A DNA stretch of 64,000 bases from Streptomyces sp. Y2F8-2. Its GTDB lineage: Bacteria; Actinomycetota; Actinomycetes; Streptomycetales; Streptomycetaceae. Shown piece by piece: positions 35,732 through 44,379 of the stretch (position 1 is its first letter; each line of letters begins with the position of its first letter). The DNA lies in assembly GCF_014905555.1 (NCBI RefSeq), contig NZ_BNGS01000015.1, forward strand, positions 1 through 64,000. The letters run 5' to 3'. The position numbers and the translations under genes were made by a program. The notes beneath the pieces were generated by a model. The model searched no databases and had not been told where the DNA came from. It worked only from the letters and a program-made list of their open reading frames with translations.

Positions 35732-36496
35732 TCAGCGGCGCACCAGTTCCAGGTAGCTGCTCGATCGCCGCGCGCCGGCCCCCTCGACCAGCGCAATCGC
35801 CGCGGCGTTGGATTCGTCCACCTCGGCCCAGGCGGAGTCGATCCCGTTCCGGTGCAGCGCGCCCAACGCGTGGGCCAGCAGTGCCCGCCCGATGCCGCGT
35901 CGGCGCTGATCGGCCCGAATCGCGATCAACCCGATCCGCGCCCGGCTGCGCACCGGCACGACCCGGACGAGACCGACGTACTCACCGTCACGGACCGCCG
36001 TCGCGTACTTCGACGGGTCCACCAGTGTGGATCCGGCCGGGCCGGGCAGCACCTCGGCCGGCATGGTGCGCCAGCCGACGGTGGCTTCGACTTCTTCGCG
36101 AATCGTGCGGTCCAACGTGCGCAGTAGGCTCTCGTCCGCCTCGCCGGCGGGCAGGATCGTCACACCCGCCGGGAGGTGCAGCTCGCCGAGCCCGGTTTCG
36201 CGCGAGCCGGTGGGCAGGACGTACTCCCACTCACGGCGTCCGACAGTGAAGCCGAGCCGCTCCCAGCTCGACTTCAGGTCGTGATCGGCCTCGCCGACCA
36301 AGGTGTAGAGCGGCTCGGGCAAGTCCGCCAGCATCGCGGTGGCGAGCTGGTCGAAGACCGCGTCCTGCCACACGTCGATGCTGATGAAGAGCCGCCCGTC
36401 GGGCCGGTGCGAGACATCGCCCTGGCCGACGATCCGGTCGTCGGACACGGCCTCCCACTGCGCCTCCGCGACCCGTGTGATCGTCACAGTGTTCAT
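35732..36496 (-). CDS. GNAT-family N-acetyltransferase
   Basis: The 254-residue protein has a diverged N-terminal half and a C-terminal GNAT core: ARIGLIAIRADQRRRGIGRALLAHALGAL (acetyl-CoA loop), WAEVDESNAAAIALVEGAGARRSSSYLEL. Target is unknown. ATG 36496 is preferred (AAGG nine bases upstream) over the frame starting at 36547. The gene is 68 bp upstream of IF-1 on the same strand. Confidence 0.88.
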   Translation of the reverse strand: MNTVTITRVAEAQWEAVSDDRIVGQGDVSHRPDGRLFISIDVWQDAVFDQLATAMLADLPEPLYTLVGEADHDLKSSWERLGFTVGRREWEYVLPTGSRETGLGELHLPAGVTILPAGEADESLLRTLDRTIREEVEATVGWRTMPAEVLPGPAGSTLVDPSKYATAVRDGEYVGLVRVVPVRSRARIGLIAIRADQRRRGIGRALLAHALGALHRNGIDSAWAEVDESNAAAIALVEGAGARRSSSYLELVRR

Positions 36497-36897
36497 AGGT
36501 GTTCGCCTTTCAGGAGTGCCTTGGTGGAGAGGCGCTCCCGACGACACCTAGATCAGTCGCACACCGTGACGGAAAGGGGGAGCACCCACCTCGATACAAC
36601 GTTCACGGGTCTCACCTCCTCCGGCAGAGTCACGGTCAACTGCAAGCTACCAGCCGGATCATCAGCCCGCCCAACCCTTTTCCCGGCCATGCGATCAGAA
36701 CTCCAGACAGGCCCGGGCTCAGAGCAAACAGGGCCGACCAGCGTCGGACACCGGCGAACCTCTCGCCGTCTCTGCCCAACTATCGCTGGAGGTCGCAGGC
36801 GTGAGCACCGTGTCCGCCCCGGAGCGGCGTGTTCCTGAGCCGACCGGGTATCACTTTCGGGCGGTGGGGGACCCTCCTGCCGCTGGGAGGGGGCGTC
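36497..36897. other. Intergenic region, no supported gene
   Basis: Four hundred bases between divergent genes. The only notable features are the GNAT promoter region (around 36500-36560) and a good SD for the small membrane protein at its end. Confidence 0.4.
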
Positions 36898-37149
36898 ATG
36901 GCCGGCAAACGCCGCATCCTGGACAGGACACGCCTCATCGGCCTGCTGATCACGGCGCCGGCGATCGCGATCGAAATCCCCCTTGCCGCGGTGGCGTTCC
37001 GCGACCACGTGCTCTGGGCGTACGGCCTCTTCGAGCTCCTGCTCTGCGTACTGGTCCTCGGCATCGCCATGTTGGTCATGGGCGATCACTTCGAGGAGTC
37101 CGGGGGCGACACCAAGGGCGATGACGGGGTCGGCCCCGGAGGTCTCTAG
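36898..37149 (+). CDS. Small two-helix membrane protein
   Basis: The 83-residue protein has a basic start (MAGKRRILDRTRL), two hydrophobic helices (LIGLLITAPAIAIEIPLAAVAF and LFELLLCVLVLGIAMLVMG) and an acidic Gly-rich tail. GGGAGG lies seven bases before ATG 36898. Unknown function. Confidence 0.7.
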   Translation: MAGKRRILDRTRLIGLLITAPAIAIEIPLAAVAFRDHVLWAYGLFELLLCVLVLGIAMLVMGDHFEESGGDTKGDDGVGPGGL

Positions 37150-37217
37150 CGGCGGCTCTTCCGGTGTCCCTGCTGCCGTTGGCCGACGCCACGGTGCACG
37201 GAAGGCTCCCGCGCCGG

Positions 37218-37646
37218 TCAGGAGTCGTCCGACTCCCGGGCGGCAACCGGCGGGCGGAAGCAGGCATGGACGATCTTGCCATCGGGGCATGGTCGTGCCT
37301 GCCACTCGTCGGCGAGGGCGTCCACCAGCAGCATGCCCCGCCCGCCGAGTTGCTCGGTGCTCGGTGGACGCGGGGTGGGCAGGTCCGGGGAGTTGTCGTG
37401 CACGGCGACATGGAGACAGCGCGTGTCCCAGGTCAGCATCAGCTGCGCGGAGCTGTGCGCGTGCAGGTGCGCGTTGGTCACCAGTTCCGAGACGGTCAGG
37501 AGTACGGCCTCCACCGTCTGCGGCGCGCTGTCCGTCCAGCCCAGCGACTCCAGATGCGCGCGCGCCCAGTCCCGGGCAGTCTTCACCTCGCTGTTCAACG
37601 GCAGGGAGCGTGCCCACCCCACTGCCTTCACCGACGAACCGCTCAC
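37218..37646 (-). CDS. RsbW-like anti-sigma factor / ATP-binding protein
   Basis: The 142-residue protein has the GHKL ATPase motifs of SpoIIAB/RsbW kinases: TVSELVTNAHLHAHS (N box), VAVHDNSPDLP and GGRGMLLVDALADEW (G boxes). In Streptomyces most such proteins stand alone and bind sigma or anti-sigma antagonists. GTG 37646 has GGAGG six bases upstream. Confidence 0.88.
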   Translation of the reverse strand: MSGSSVKAVGWARSLPLNSEVKTARDWARAHLESLGWTDSAPQTVEAVLLTVSELVTNAHLHAHSSAQLMLTWDTRCLHVAVHDNSPDLPTPRPPSTEQLGGRGMLLVDALADEWQARPCPDGKIVHACFRPPVAARESDDS

Positions 37647-37893
37647 GGTGTCCTCCCTGTGGTCAGCGTGCCGGACCCGAGTACCCGTTCGGCGCGCCTC
37701 GACGCAGGCCGGCCATGCCTCGACGCCACGTCACCGCGAATCCGTGAAGCCTCAGCGAGGTGACTCCAGCCGGACCGTCACTCCGCGTAATCGTCGAAAA
37801 AATCCGGACGGCGATGTCGAGAACCGGTTCCTGGCTCCGTCCCCGCAGTGAAAGCGACCACAATGGGGCGCACCAGCACCGAGGAGACACACG

Positions 37894-38313
37894 ATGGCCA
37901 AGTACTTGCTGCTCAAGCACTACCGCGGCGCTCCGACTCCGGTCAACGACGTGCCCATGGACCAGTGGGCCCCGGAGGAGATCTCGGCGCACGTGCAGTA
38001 CATGCAGGACTTCGCGGCCCGGCTCGAGAAGACCGGCGAGTTCGTCGACGGTCAGGCGCTCGCCCCCGAGGGGACGTGGGTCCGATACGACGGCGAAGGG
38101 CGGCCCCCGGTCACCGACGGCCCGTTCGCCGAGACCAAGGACCTCATCGCCGGCTGGATGGTGATCGACGTCGACAGCTACGAGCGTGCCGTCGAACTGG
38201 CCGGGGAACTGTCGGCCGCCCCCGGAGCGGGCGGGAAGCCGATCCACGAGTGGCTCGAACTGCGCCCGTTCCTGGCCGCACCGCCCACCATCACGGAGTG
38301 TCCTCATCGATGA
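37894..38313 (+). CDS. YCII/DGPF-domain protein (ECF42 partner)
   Basis: The 139-residue protein has the DGPF core (RPPVTDGPFAETKDLIAGWMVIDVDS) and MAKYLLLKHYRG at its start. Genes of this family are the standard partner of ECF42 sigma factors, and its stop overlaps the sigma-gene start (ATGA). Function of the DGPF protein is unknown. Confidence 0.92.
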   Translation: MAKYLLLKHYRGAPTPVNDVPMDQWAPEEISAHVQYMQDFAARLEKTGEFVDGQALAPEGTWVRYDGEGRPPVTDGPFAETKDLIAGWMVIDVDSYERAVELAGELSAAPGAGGKPIHEWLELRPFLAAPPTITECPHR

Positions 38314-39455
38314 ACGAGGCCCTGCTCCGGAGCCTCACGCCGAGCGTGCTCGCCATCCTCGTCCGCCGCGGAGCCGACTTCGCGGCGGCCGAGGACGCCG
38401 TGCAGGACGCGCTGGTCGAGGCGGTCCGCGTCTGGCCGGCCGACCCACCGCGGGACCCCAAGGGCTGGCTGGTCACCGTGGCCTGGCGCCGGTTCCTCGA
38501 CGCGACCCGGGCGGACGCCGCCCGCCGCCGGCGTGAGGACCTCGTCGAAGAGGAGCCGACGCCCGGCCCCGCACCCGCGGTGGACGACACGCTCCAGCTC
38601 TACTTCCTGTGCGCCCACCCGTCGCTGACGCCGTCGTCCGCGGTCGCGCTCACGCTGCGCGCCGTCGGCGGGCTCACCACCCGCCAGATCGCCCAGGCCT
38701 ACCTGGTGCCCGAGGCGACCATGGCCCAGCGCATCAGCCGTGCCAAACGCACCGTCTCCGGCGTGCGGTTCGACCAGCCCGGCGACGTCGCCACCGTGCT
38801 GCGCGTCCTCTACCTGGTCTTCAACGAGGGGTACTCCGGCGACGTCGACCTCGCCGCCGAAGCCATCCGGCTCACCCGGCAGCTGGCGGCCGCCATCGAC
38901 CACCCCGAGGTGGCGGGGCTGCTCGCCCTCATGCTGCTCCACCACGCCCGGCGCGCCACCCGGACCGCGCCCGACGGCAGCCTGGTACCGCTCGCCGAGC
39001 AGGACCGCGGTCGGTGGGACACCGAGTCGATCGCCGAGGGCGTCGGGATCCTGCAGGCGGCCCTCGCCCGCGACCGGCTGGGCGAATTCCAGGCCCAAGC
39101 CGCCATCGCGGCACTCCATGCCGATGCGCCCACCGCAGAGGAGACCGACTGGGTCCAGATCGTCGAGTGGTACGACGAGCTCGTGCGCCTGACCGGCAGC
39201 CCGGTCGTCCGGCTCAACCGCGCAGTCGCCGTCGGCGAGGCGGACGGACCCCGCGCCGGGCTGGCGGCGCTCGCCGCGCTGGACGACTCACTGCCCCGCC
39301 ACGCCGCGGTGGCGGCGTACCTCCACGAGCGGGCCGGCGACCTGGCGACAGCGGCACGGCTGTACGCCGAGGCGGCCCGACAGGCACCCAACCTCGCCGA
39401 GCGCGACTACCTGACGCGCCAGGCCGCGCGGCTCAACGCGCGCCGGTGCCCCTGA
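38310..39455 (+). CDS. ECF42-type RNA polymerase sigma factor with C-terminal extension
   Basis: The 381-residue protein has sigma-2 (AAAEDAVQDALVEAVRVWPAD, KGWLVTVAWRRFLDATR) and sigma-4 (LTTRQIAQAYLVPEATMAQRISRAKRTV). A long TPR-like C-terminal half follows (YLVFNEGYSGD, PVVRLNRAVAVGEADGP, ALDDSLPRHAAVAAYLHERAGD). This is the hallmark of ECF42, whose extension controls activity without an anti-sigma factor. It is coupled to the upstream YCII gene. Confidence 0.93.
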   Translation: MNEALLRSLTPSVLAILVRRGADFAAAEDAVQDALVEAVRVWPADPPRDPKGWLVTVAWRRFLDATRADAARRRREDLVEEEPTPGPAPAVDDTLQLYFLCAHPSLTPSSAVALTLRAVGGLTTRQIAQAYLVPEATMAQRISRAKRTVSGVRFDQPGDVATVLRVLYLVFNEGYSGDVDLAAEAIRLTRQLAAAIDHPEVAGLLALMLLHHARRATRTAPDGSLVPLAEQDRGRWDTESIAEGVGILQAALARDRLGEFQAQAAIAALHADAPTAEETDWVQIVEWYDELVRLTGSPVVRLNRAVAVGEADGPRAGLAALAALDDSLPRHAAVAAYLHERAGDLATAARLYAEAARQAPNLAERDYLTRQAARLNARRCP

Positions 39456-39716
39456 CGGGTCGCGCTCGGTGTTTCCCACAGCGCGCGGCCCCATGGCATG
39501 GCGAAGGCACCACTGTTCACCAAGGTCAGGGGCTGTATCCATGTGTTCCGGCCCGGCGGCGGCGCCCACGGGTCCGCCCCGGTCGCATGCTCGCCGAACG
39601 TGCTTACTCCTCCGCGATCTCCGCGCGTACCCGCGCGGGCTCCAGATCCCGCACGCCGTCCCGGAAAAGGGTGGTCGGGCTGGGCACCGCCCGCGCCGAG
39701 GTGGCAGGATCAAGGG

Positions 39717-40070
39717 GTGTCCGTCATCAGTAGGCTGCAGCTCAGGCCCGGTCAGAGTGTCGTAGTACTGGGCAAGCCCAACGACGTCCACTTGGAGATC
39801 GACGCCACGAGCGACGCGGCTTCGGCCGATGCGGTGCTCGCCTTCGTGACCACCTCCGGCGACCTCCTCGGGGCGAACGCGCAGGCGGCGCTGGCCGCGG
39901 CGCAGCGCGATGCCCTCGCCTGGGTGGCCTACCCCAAGGGTGGGAAGCTCGGAACGGATCTGAACCGCGACACCCTGGCCGCAGCGCTTTCCGAGCGGGG
40001 CGTGCGCCCCGTGCGGCAGATTGCCATCGACGACACCTGGTCGGCGCTCCGGTTCCGACCCGGCGACTGA
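39717..40070 (+). CDS. DUF3052-like small protein
   Basis: The 117-residue protein reads LRPGQSVVVLGKPNDVHLEI and ALAWVAYPKGGKLGTDLNRDTLAAALSERG, ending VRQIAIDDTWSALRFRPGD. This is the DUF3052/YdeI-type pattern, unknown in function. GTG 39717 is preceded by CAGGAT at six bases, consistent with leaderless initiation; the longer frame from 39498 is not protein-like. Confidence 0.75.
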   Translation: MSVISRLQLRPGQSVVVLGKPNDVHLEIDATSDAASADAVLAFVTTSGDLLGANAQAALAAAQRDALAWVAYPKGGKLGTDLNRDTLAAALSERGVRPVRQIAIDDTWSALRFRPGD

Positions 40071-40126
40071 TCTTCGGCAGCACTGCACACTTGATGTGCG
40101 GAAGCGCGGGCAGGCGAACTCGCGCA

Positions 40127-40867
40127 TCAGGCGGTGAAGCCGCCGTCGACATGGATCGAGGCTCCGGTGATGTACCTGCCGTCCGCGCTTGCCAGATGGG
40201 CGACGGTGGCCGCGATCTCGGCCGCTTCCGCATAGCGGCCCACAGCGGTGAAGCCGGCGATCGTCTCGGCGTTCGGCCCGTCGGCGGGGTTGGCGTCCGT
40301 ATCGGTGGGGCCCGGGTGCACCAGATTGACGGTGACTCCACGTGGGCCGAGTTCCCGGGCCAGGCCCTTGGTCATTCCGACGAGAGCCGTCTTGCTCATC
40401 GAGTACAGCGCCAGTCCGGGGAAGACCGCACGTTCGGCGACATTGCTGCCGATACTGATGATGCGGCCGCCCTGGCCCATATGACGCACTGCCGCCTGGG
40501 CCGCGGCGAACGGCGCCCGGACGTTGACCGCCAGGGTGCGCTCGATCTCTGCCGGGCCCAAGTCCTCGAGTGGGCCGACGAGGAAGACGCCGGCGTTGTT
40601 GACCAGGATGTCGAGTCTGCCGAACACCGCGGCGGCCTCGTCGACCGCTGCGGTGAGTGCCTCAGGTACCGCACTGTCGGCCTGGATGGCCAGTGCCCGG
40701 CGCCCGGTGGCCTTGATCTGCTCCACCACCTCGGTGGCGCGTTCCGCGCTCTTCTCATAGGTCAGGACGACATCGGCGCCTTCTTCGGCCAGTCGTAAGG
40801 CCACAGCGGCACCGATGCCCCGGCTTCCGCCCGTGATCAAGGCCACGTTTCCCTCAAGTCGGTTCAT
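40127..40867 (-). CDS. Short-chain dehydrogenase/reductase
   Basis: The 246-residue FabG-like enzyme has TGGSRGIGAAVA, NNAGVFLVG, catalytic Ser in IISIGSNV, YSMSK and HPGPTDTDANP, and ends ITGASIHVDGGFTA. Substrate is unknown. ATG 40867 opens the conserved MNRLEGNVALITGG. It is divergent from the rRNA methyltransferase unit. Confidence 0.92.
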   Translation of the reverse strand: MNRLEGNVALITGGSRGIGAAVALRLAEEGADVVLTYEKSAERATEVVEQIKATGRRALAIQADSAVPEALTAAVDEAAAVFGRLDILVNNAGVFLVGPLEDLGPAEIERTLAVNVRAPFAAAQAAVRHMGQGGRIISIGSNVAERAVFPGLALYSMSKTALVGMTKGLARELGPRGVTVNLVHPGPTDTDANPADGPNAETIAGFTAVGRYAEAAEIAATVAHLASADGRYITGASIHVDGGFTA

Positions 40868-40946
40868 GGCCACGAGCATTGCGGGCCCCACCGTCGGGCG
40901 CTGGCGGAAAACCGACCTGGCGTTCCGCCTGCGGAAAGCATGCTCG

Positions 40947-40958
40947 TAGACTGACGGC
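40947..40958 (+). promoter_or_regulatory. -10 box of leaderless leader-peptide transcript
   Basis: TAGACT (40947-40952) lies six bases before the ATG of the small leader frame, so the transcript can begin at the start codon. A TTCCGC -35-like hexamer lies 18 bp upstream and is weak. Confidence 0.45.
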
Positions 40959-40997
40959 ATGGCATTCATGAGCACCCCCCACTGCTGCTTCCTGTGA
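40959..40997 (+). CDS. Candidate leader peptide upstream of rRNA methyltransferase
   Basis: The 12-codon frame MAFMSTPHCCFL ends in TGA. It follows a leaderless promoter and precedes alternative hairpins and the methyltransferase gene by 176 bases. Drug-inducible rRNA methyltransferases usually have such leaders, on which a ribosome bound by the antibiotic stalls. The sequence has no known stalling motif, so the role is inferred from position. Confidence 0.5.
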   Translation: MAFMSTPHCCFL

Positions 40998-41010
40998 CCG
41001 GAAGGCGTTG

Positions 41011-41038
41011 AGGGCGATGCCGGAGGGCGTCGCCCTCC
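41011..41038 (+). promoter_or_regulatory. Alternative hairpins of a possible attenuator
   Basis: GGAGGGC (41022-41028) pairs with GCCCTCC (41032-41038). AGGGCG (41011-41016) can instead pair with CGCCCT (41031-41036). The two structures exclude each other. They lie just after the leader peptide and could switch as a ribosome pauses on it. Confidence 0.42.
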
Positions 41039-41087
41039 TTGGTGTGCCTGCTGCATGCACCACGTTCCCGGTGCCGGCCGTTGCTTC

Positions 41088-41124
41088 CTGAGGCAGCGAC
41101 TTTCTGAGGCAGCGACTTTCTGAG
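41088..41124 (+). repeat. Tandem repeat of 16 bp, 2.3 copies
   Basis: CTGAGGCAGCGACTTT occurs at 41088-41103 and 41104-41119, followed by CTGAG. It lies between the leader hairpins and the methyltransferase SD (AGGAG at 41163-41167). Its sequence does not form a strong hairpin by itself. Confidence 0.85.
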
Positions 41125-41173
41125 TGCGCATGCAGGCACGGCTTCCTTCCCTCACGCTTACCAGGAGTGCCCC

Positions 41174-42025
41174 GTGTCCGTGTTGCTTCCCCCTGCCCTC
41201 GAACTGTCTCTCGACATGCTGCGCTGCCCAACGTGCCGCACCCGCCGCCTGCACCCCGAACGCTGCGCACTGCGCTGCCCGGTGGGTCACACCTTCGATA
41301 TCGCCCGCCACGGCTACGCCGGCCTGCTGACGGGCACCCGTGCCACCAGCGGCGACGACGCAGCCATGGCCCAGGCCCGGGACCGGTTCCTGTCCACCGG
41401 TACGTACGCGCCCATCCGCGAGGTCGCGGCCCGCCTGGCGTCCGATGCTGTGCCTGAGCAGGCCACGGTTCTGGATGTGGGGTGCGGCACGGGCTACTAC
41501 CTGGCCGGCGTGCTCGACCAGTTGCCCGACGCCCGTGGTCTGGGTCTGGACACATCGGTGCGCGCGCTGCGCTCGGCAGCCCGTGCCCATGAACGAGCCT
41601 CCGCGGCGGCCTGGGACGCCTTCCGTCCCTTCCCGCTTGCCGACGGGGTCGCCGATGTGGTGTTGGACGTGTTCGCCCCGCGCAACCCGGCCGAGTTCCA
41701 CCGAGTGCTCCGGCCGACTGGCCGGTTGATCGTGGTCCGTCCCACCGGACGGCACCTGGCCGAGCTGCGCGGCCGACTGCCTGCGATGGTCGCGATCGAC
41801 CCGGCCAAGGAACAGCGCCTGCACCGGGCGCTGGATCCCTTCTTCGAGGCCACCGTCGCCGAACAACTTGAGTACCACGCGACCCTGACCGGGACGGATG
41901 CCGTGGACTTGGTGGCGATGACGCCGAGCGCACGCCACGTGAGCCGTGCGGACGTGAGCGACGACGGCCTGCTGCCCGAGCGGGTCACGGTCTCCGTGCT
42001 GGTCACCGCCTACCAGCCTCGGTGA
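41174..42025 (+). CDS. RlmA/TlrB-type 23S rRNA (guanine-N1) methyltransferase
   Basis: The 283-residue protein has the N-terminal zinc site of this family (C18-x2-C21 and C35-x3-H39 in RCPVGHTFDIARHGY). A SAM-binding core follows: VLDVGCGTGYYLAG, GLGLDTSVRALRSAAR and FAPRNPAEFHRVLRPTGRLIV. RlmA-type enzymes methylate G745/G748 of 23S rRNA; the TlrB branch gives tylosin and mycinamicin resistance. GTG 41174 has AGGAG seven bases upstream. The leader features suggest inducible expression. Confidence 0.88.
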   Translation: MSVLLPPALELSLDMLRCPTCRTRRLHPERCALRCPVGHTFDIARHGYAGLLTGTRATSGDDAAMAQARDRFLSTGTYAPIREVAARLASDAVPEQATVLDVGCGTGYYLAGVLDQLPDARGLGLDTSVRALRSAARAHERASAAAWDAFRPFPLADGVADVVLDVFAPRNPAEFHRVLRPTGRLIVVRPTGRHLAELRGRLPAMVAIDPAKEQRLHRALDPFFEATVAEQLEYHATLTGTDAVDLVAMTPSARHVSRADVSDDGLLPERVTVSVLVTAYQPR

Positions 42026-42141
42026 CCACGAGCGGGCGCACCCGCCTGCTGACCGACGAGCAGTGGGCACACCTGGCGCCCTGCCTTCCCCACGACACAG
42101 GAGAGGTGGGGCGTTCGTTCACCGACCACCGTCGGATCGAC
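42022..42141 (+). pseudogene. 5' fragment of an IS5-family transposase
   Basis: Forty codons from GTG 42022 read LLTDEQWAHLAPCLPHD and GRSFTDHRRI, the N-terminal block of IS5-group transposases, then drift into unrelated sequence. It overlaps the methyltransferase stop by four bases, so the insertion or its decay has reached the end of that gene. Confidence 0.68.
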
Positions 42142-42290
42142 CTTGTGCCGATGTCGGATGCTGCCACCCACTGGTCGCTCTTCCCCCAGGGGAAGGCGCA
42201 TTGTTGCCGGTAGGTGTGGCACGCTCGGCAATGACCGGACGCTCCAGGCGCCGGTTGTCACCTTGATCGTCAGAGTGGAGAGGCGACGGC

Positions 42291-43250
42291 ATGCGCATCG
42301 GGCTGCTCGGTACCGGCCCCTGGGCTCAGGCAGCCCACGCACCCGCGTTGAGCGGGCATGACGGACTGGACTTCGTGGGCGTGTGGGGGCGCCGGGCGAG
42401 CGCGGCCAAGGAGCTCGCCGACCGCCACGGCACGCGGGCCTACGAAGACATGGACGCGCTGCTCGCCGACGTGGACGCGGTCGCCGTGGCCCTTCCTCCT
42501 GACGTGCAGGCCGAGGTGGCGGTGCGAGCCGCGCGGGCCGGGTGTCACCTGCTGCTCGACAAGCCCCTGGCCGCGACGGTGGCGCAGGGACAGGCAGTGG
42601 TCGACGCCGTGCGGGAGGCGGGCGTGGCCTCGGTGGTCTTCTTCACGACGCGCTTCCAGACCGAGACGGACGCCTGGATCGCAGAACAGACCGGACTCGG
42701 GGGCTGGTTCACCGCGCAGGCGCAGTGGCTGGGCGCGGTGTTCACCGGCGACAGCCCCTTCGCGGCATCGCCGTGGCGGCGGGAGAAGGGCGCCTTGTGG
42801 GACGTCGGCCCGCACGCACTGTCCGTGCTGCTGCCGGTGCTGGGCGACGTAAGGCGGGTGGCAGCCGCTGCGCACGGCCCCGCGGACACCGTCCACGTGG
42901 TCCTCGACCATGTCGGCGGCGCGTCCAGCACCATGACGCTGAGCCTCACGGCGCCGCCCGCGGCGGCAGGAGCGGCCGTCGAGCTGCGCGGAGAGGCCGG
43001 GGTGGCGTTGCTGCCGGAGAGTTCAGGCGGCGTGGTCCCGGTCCTCGGCCGGGCGGTGGACGCCCTGTGCGCCGCCGCTCGTTCCGGCCGGCCACATCCC
43101 TGCGATGCCGCGTTCGGTCTGCGGGTGACCGAGATACTTGCGGAAGCCGAGTACCTTCTGCGGCCGTCCGCGGGGGACGCTCCCGGGGACGAGCGCCAAC
43201 CCCCGCATCGCCACACCCTCCCACGCTCTTCCGGCGTACCGGCCCGGTGA
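42291..43250 (+). CDS. Gfo/Idh/MocA-family oxidoreductase
   Basis: The 319-residue protein starts MRIGLLGTGPWAQAAHAPAL (NAD(P) fold) and has the conserved CHLLLDKPLAATVAQGQAV (EKP-type catalytic motif, here DKP) and a C-terminal substrate domain with WDVGPHALSVLLPVLGDV. It oxidises or reduces a sugar or related substrate. A 32-bp identical stretch occurs as a relic at 31149. Confidence 0.9.
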   Translation: MRIGLLGTGPWAQAAHAPALSGHDGLDFVGVWGRRASAAKELADRHGTRAYEDMDALLADVDAVAVALPPDVQAEVAVRAARAGCHLLLDKPLAATVAQGQAVVDAVREAGVASVVFFTTRFQTETDAWIAEQTGLGGWFTAQAQWLGAVFTGDSPFAASPWRREKGALWDVGPHALSVLLPVLGDVRRVAAAAHGPADTVHVVLDHVGGASSTMTLSLTAPPAAAGAAVELRGEAGVALLPESSGGVVPVLGRAVDALCAAARSGRPHPCDAAFGLRVTEILAEAEYLLRPSAGDAPGDERQPPHRHTLPRSSGVPAR

Positions 43251-43274
43251 CGTGTCGTAGGAGCGGTACCGCGG

Positions 43275-43421
43275 CAGGCGCAGCAGAACCCGAGAACGGT
43301 CGTCGCCGACGAAATCGGCGTCGGCGCCGCCCCGGACACCGTCGGCCCGCGGCTGCTGATCGTCCTGGAAGAGGTCAACGCCACCCTGGGGCAGCCGGCC
43401 TGCTCCTGGGACAAGAGCTGA
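43275..43421 (+). pseudogene. Fragment of a P-loop ATPase-like protein
   Basis: Forty-eight codons read RTVVADEIGVGAAPDTVGPR then LLIVLEEVNATLGQ, a Walker-B-like strand seen in FtsK/Tra-like actinobacterial plasmid proteins, followed by a stop. No start or other domain is present. The family assignment is from a short match only. Confidence 0.35.
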
Positions 43422-43502
43422 AAAACACCGGAAGCAGCCCTGGCGGGGCAGGCCGAAGTGCGTACAGCTCACAGACGCTCTGGCGTAAGTCGGTGTTGTC
43501 GC

Positions 43503-43706
43503 TCAGGCCGGCGTGACGTTCTCGGCCTGCGGCCCCTTCTGCCCCTGAGTGACGTCGAAGCGGACTTTCTGGCCCTCATGCAGTTCCCGGTAGCCGCCGC
43601 CGGTGATGGCCGAGTAGTGGACGAACACGTCAGGGCCGCCGCCGTCCTGCTCGATGAAGCCGAAGCCCTTTTCCGCGTTGAACCACTTCACCGTGCCCGT
43701 GGCCAT
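43503..43706 (-). CDS. CspA-family cold shock protein (second paralogue)
   Basis: The 67-residue protein has KWFNAEKGFGFIEQDGG, DVFVHYSAI and PQAENVTPA. It differs from the other two copies at several positions (ITGGGYRELHEGQKVRF). The leader holds an 8-bp inverted repeat (CCCGGGCG at 43781-43788 and CGCCCGGG at 43803-43810) upstream of the ATG at 43706. Confidence 0.97.
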   Translation of the reverse strand: MATGTVKWFNAEKGFGFIEQDGGGPDVFVHYSAITGGGYRELHEGQKVRFDVTQGQKGPQAENVTPA

Positions 43707-43884
43707 GTCGGTCTCCCTCGTCAATCGTCGGGCGGCGCAGCACCGTGCCACGCAGCCGTAGGCTGGATCATCCCGGACCACCCGGGCGCAGGAAAGGAGA
43801 AACGCCCGGGACGCACCCTGCGTCTCGGGTACCCGGAACCCACACCACCTTGCACGGACATCGGTAACCGCTGCCCCGCCGGCA

Positions 43885-44148
43885 TCACTCAACCGGATTG
43901 CGCTCTACGGGTTGCCGCAGAATCGTCCTGAGCTTGGCGGGAGCAGTCCTGCGCGGGTCGCTGAGGTAGACCTCGTGGTGCAACCCCGCCTCCATGTCGT
44001 CCGCCCACCACAGTCCCTCGAGTGGGCCCACGACGAAGTCCTTGCCAAGGTCGCCTCTGCTTGCGAACTTGACGGTACAGGCGACCGCGTAGAGCGCCTC
44101 GACCGCGCGGCGGTACGCGGCGCTGGTGTTCGGGTCGCCGTGCCCGAG
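43885..44148 (-). pseudogene. GyrI-like domain protein with internal deletion
   Basis: An 87-codon frame without a start reads LGHGDPNTSAAYRRAVEALY and PLEGLWWADDMEAGLHHEVY, then LSDPRRTAPAKLRTILRQPV to a stop. In intact relatives, some 80 residues lie between the LEGLWWADDM and HHEVYLSDPRR blocks; here they are joined in frame. The N-terminus is also missing. Confidence 0.68.
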
Positions 44149-44379
44149 TGCCGCGCCACGTTCGCGGCATGCAGCAGTTTCCCTCGTCCGCGCGCACGGG
44201 CCGGCCCGCGGGCACTCTCGTGCGGGTGACGGGCGCCAACTCCATTGACCACGGCGGCCGGTGAACGTCAGGTTCTGGCGGTTGGCGATCTGCCCGTTGT
44301 TCTATGCTGCTTGCTCATCAAACAGGGCGCCGGGCAAACGGGCCGTGGCGTCAGCATGTTCGACCATCGGGGGATGGGC

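Noticed and set aside
41088..41124. 16-bp tandem repeat as a transposon footprint
   Set aside because: It has no inverted ends or target duplication around it; a slippage repeat within the leader region is simpler.
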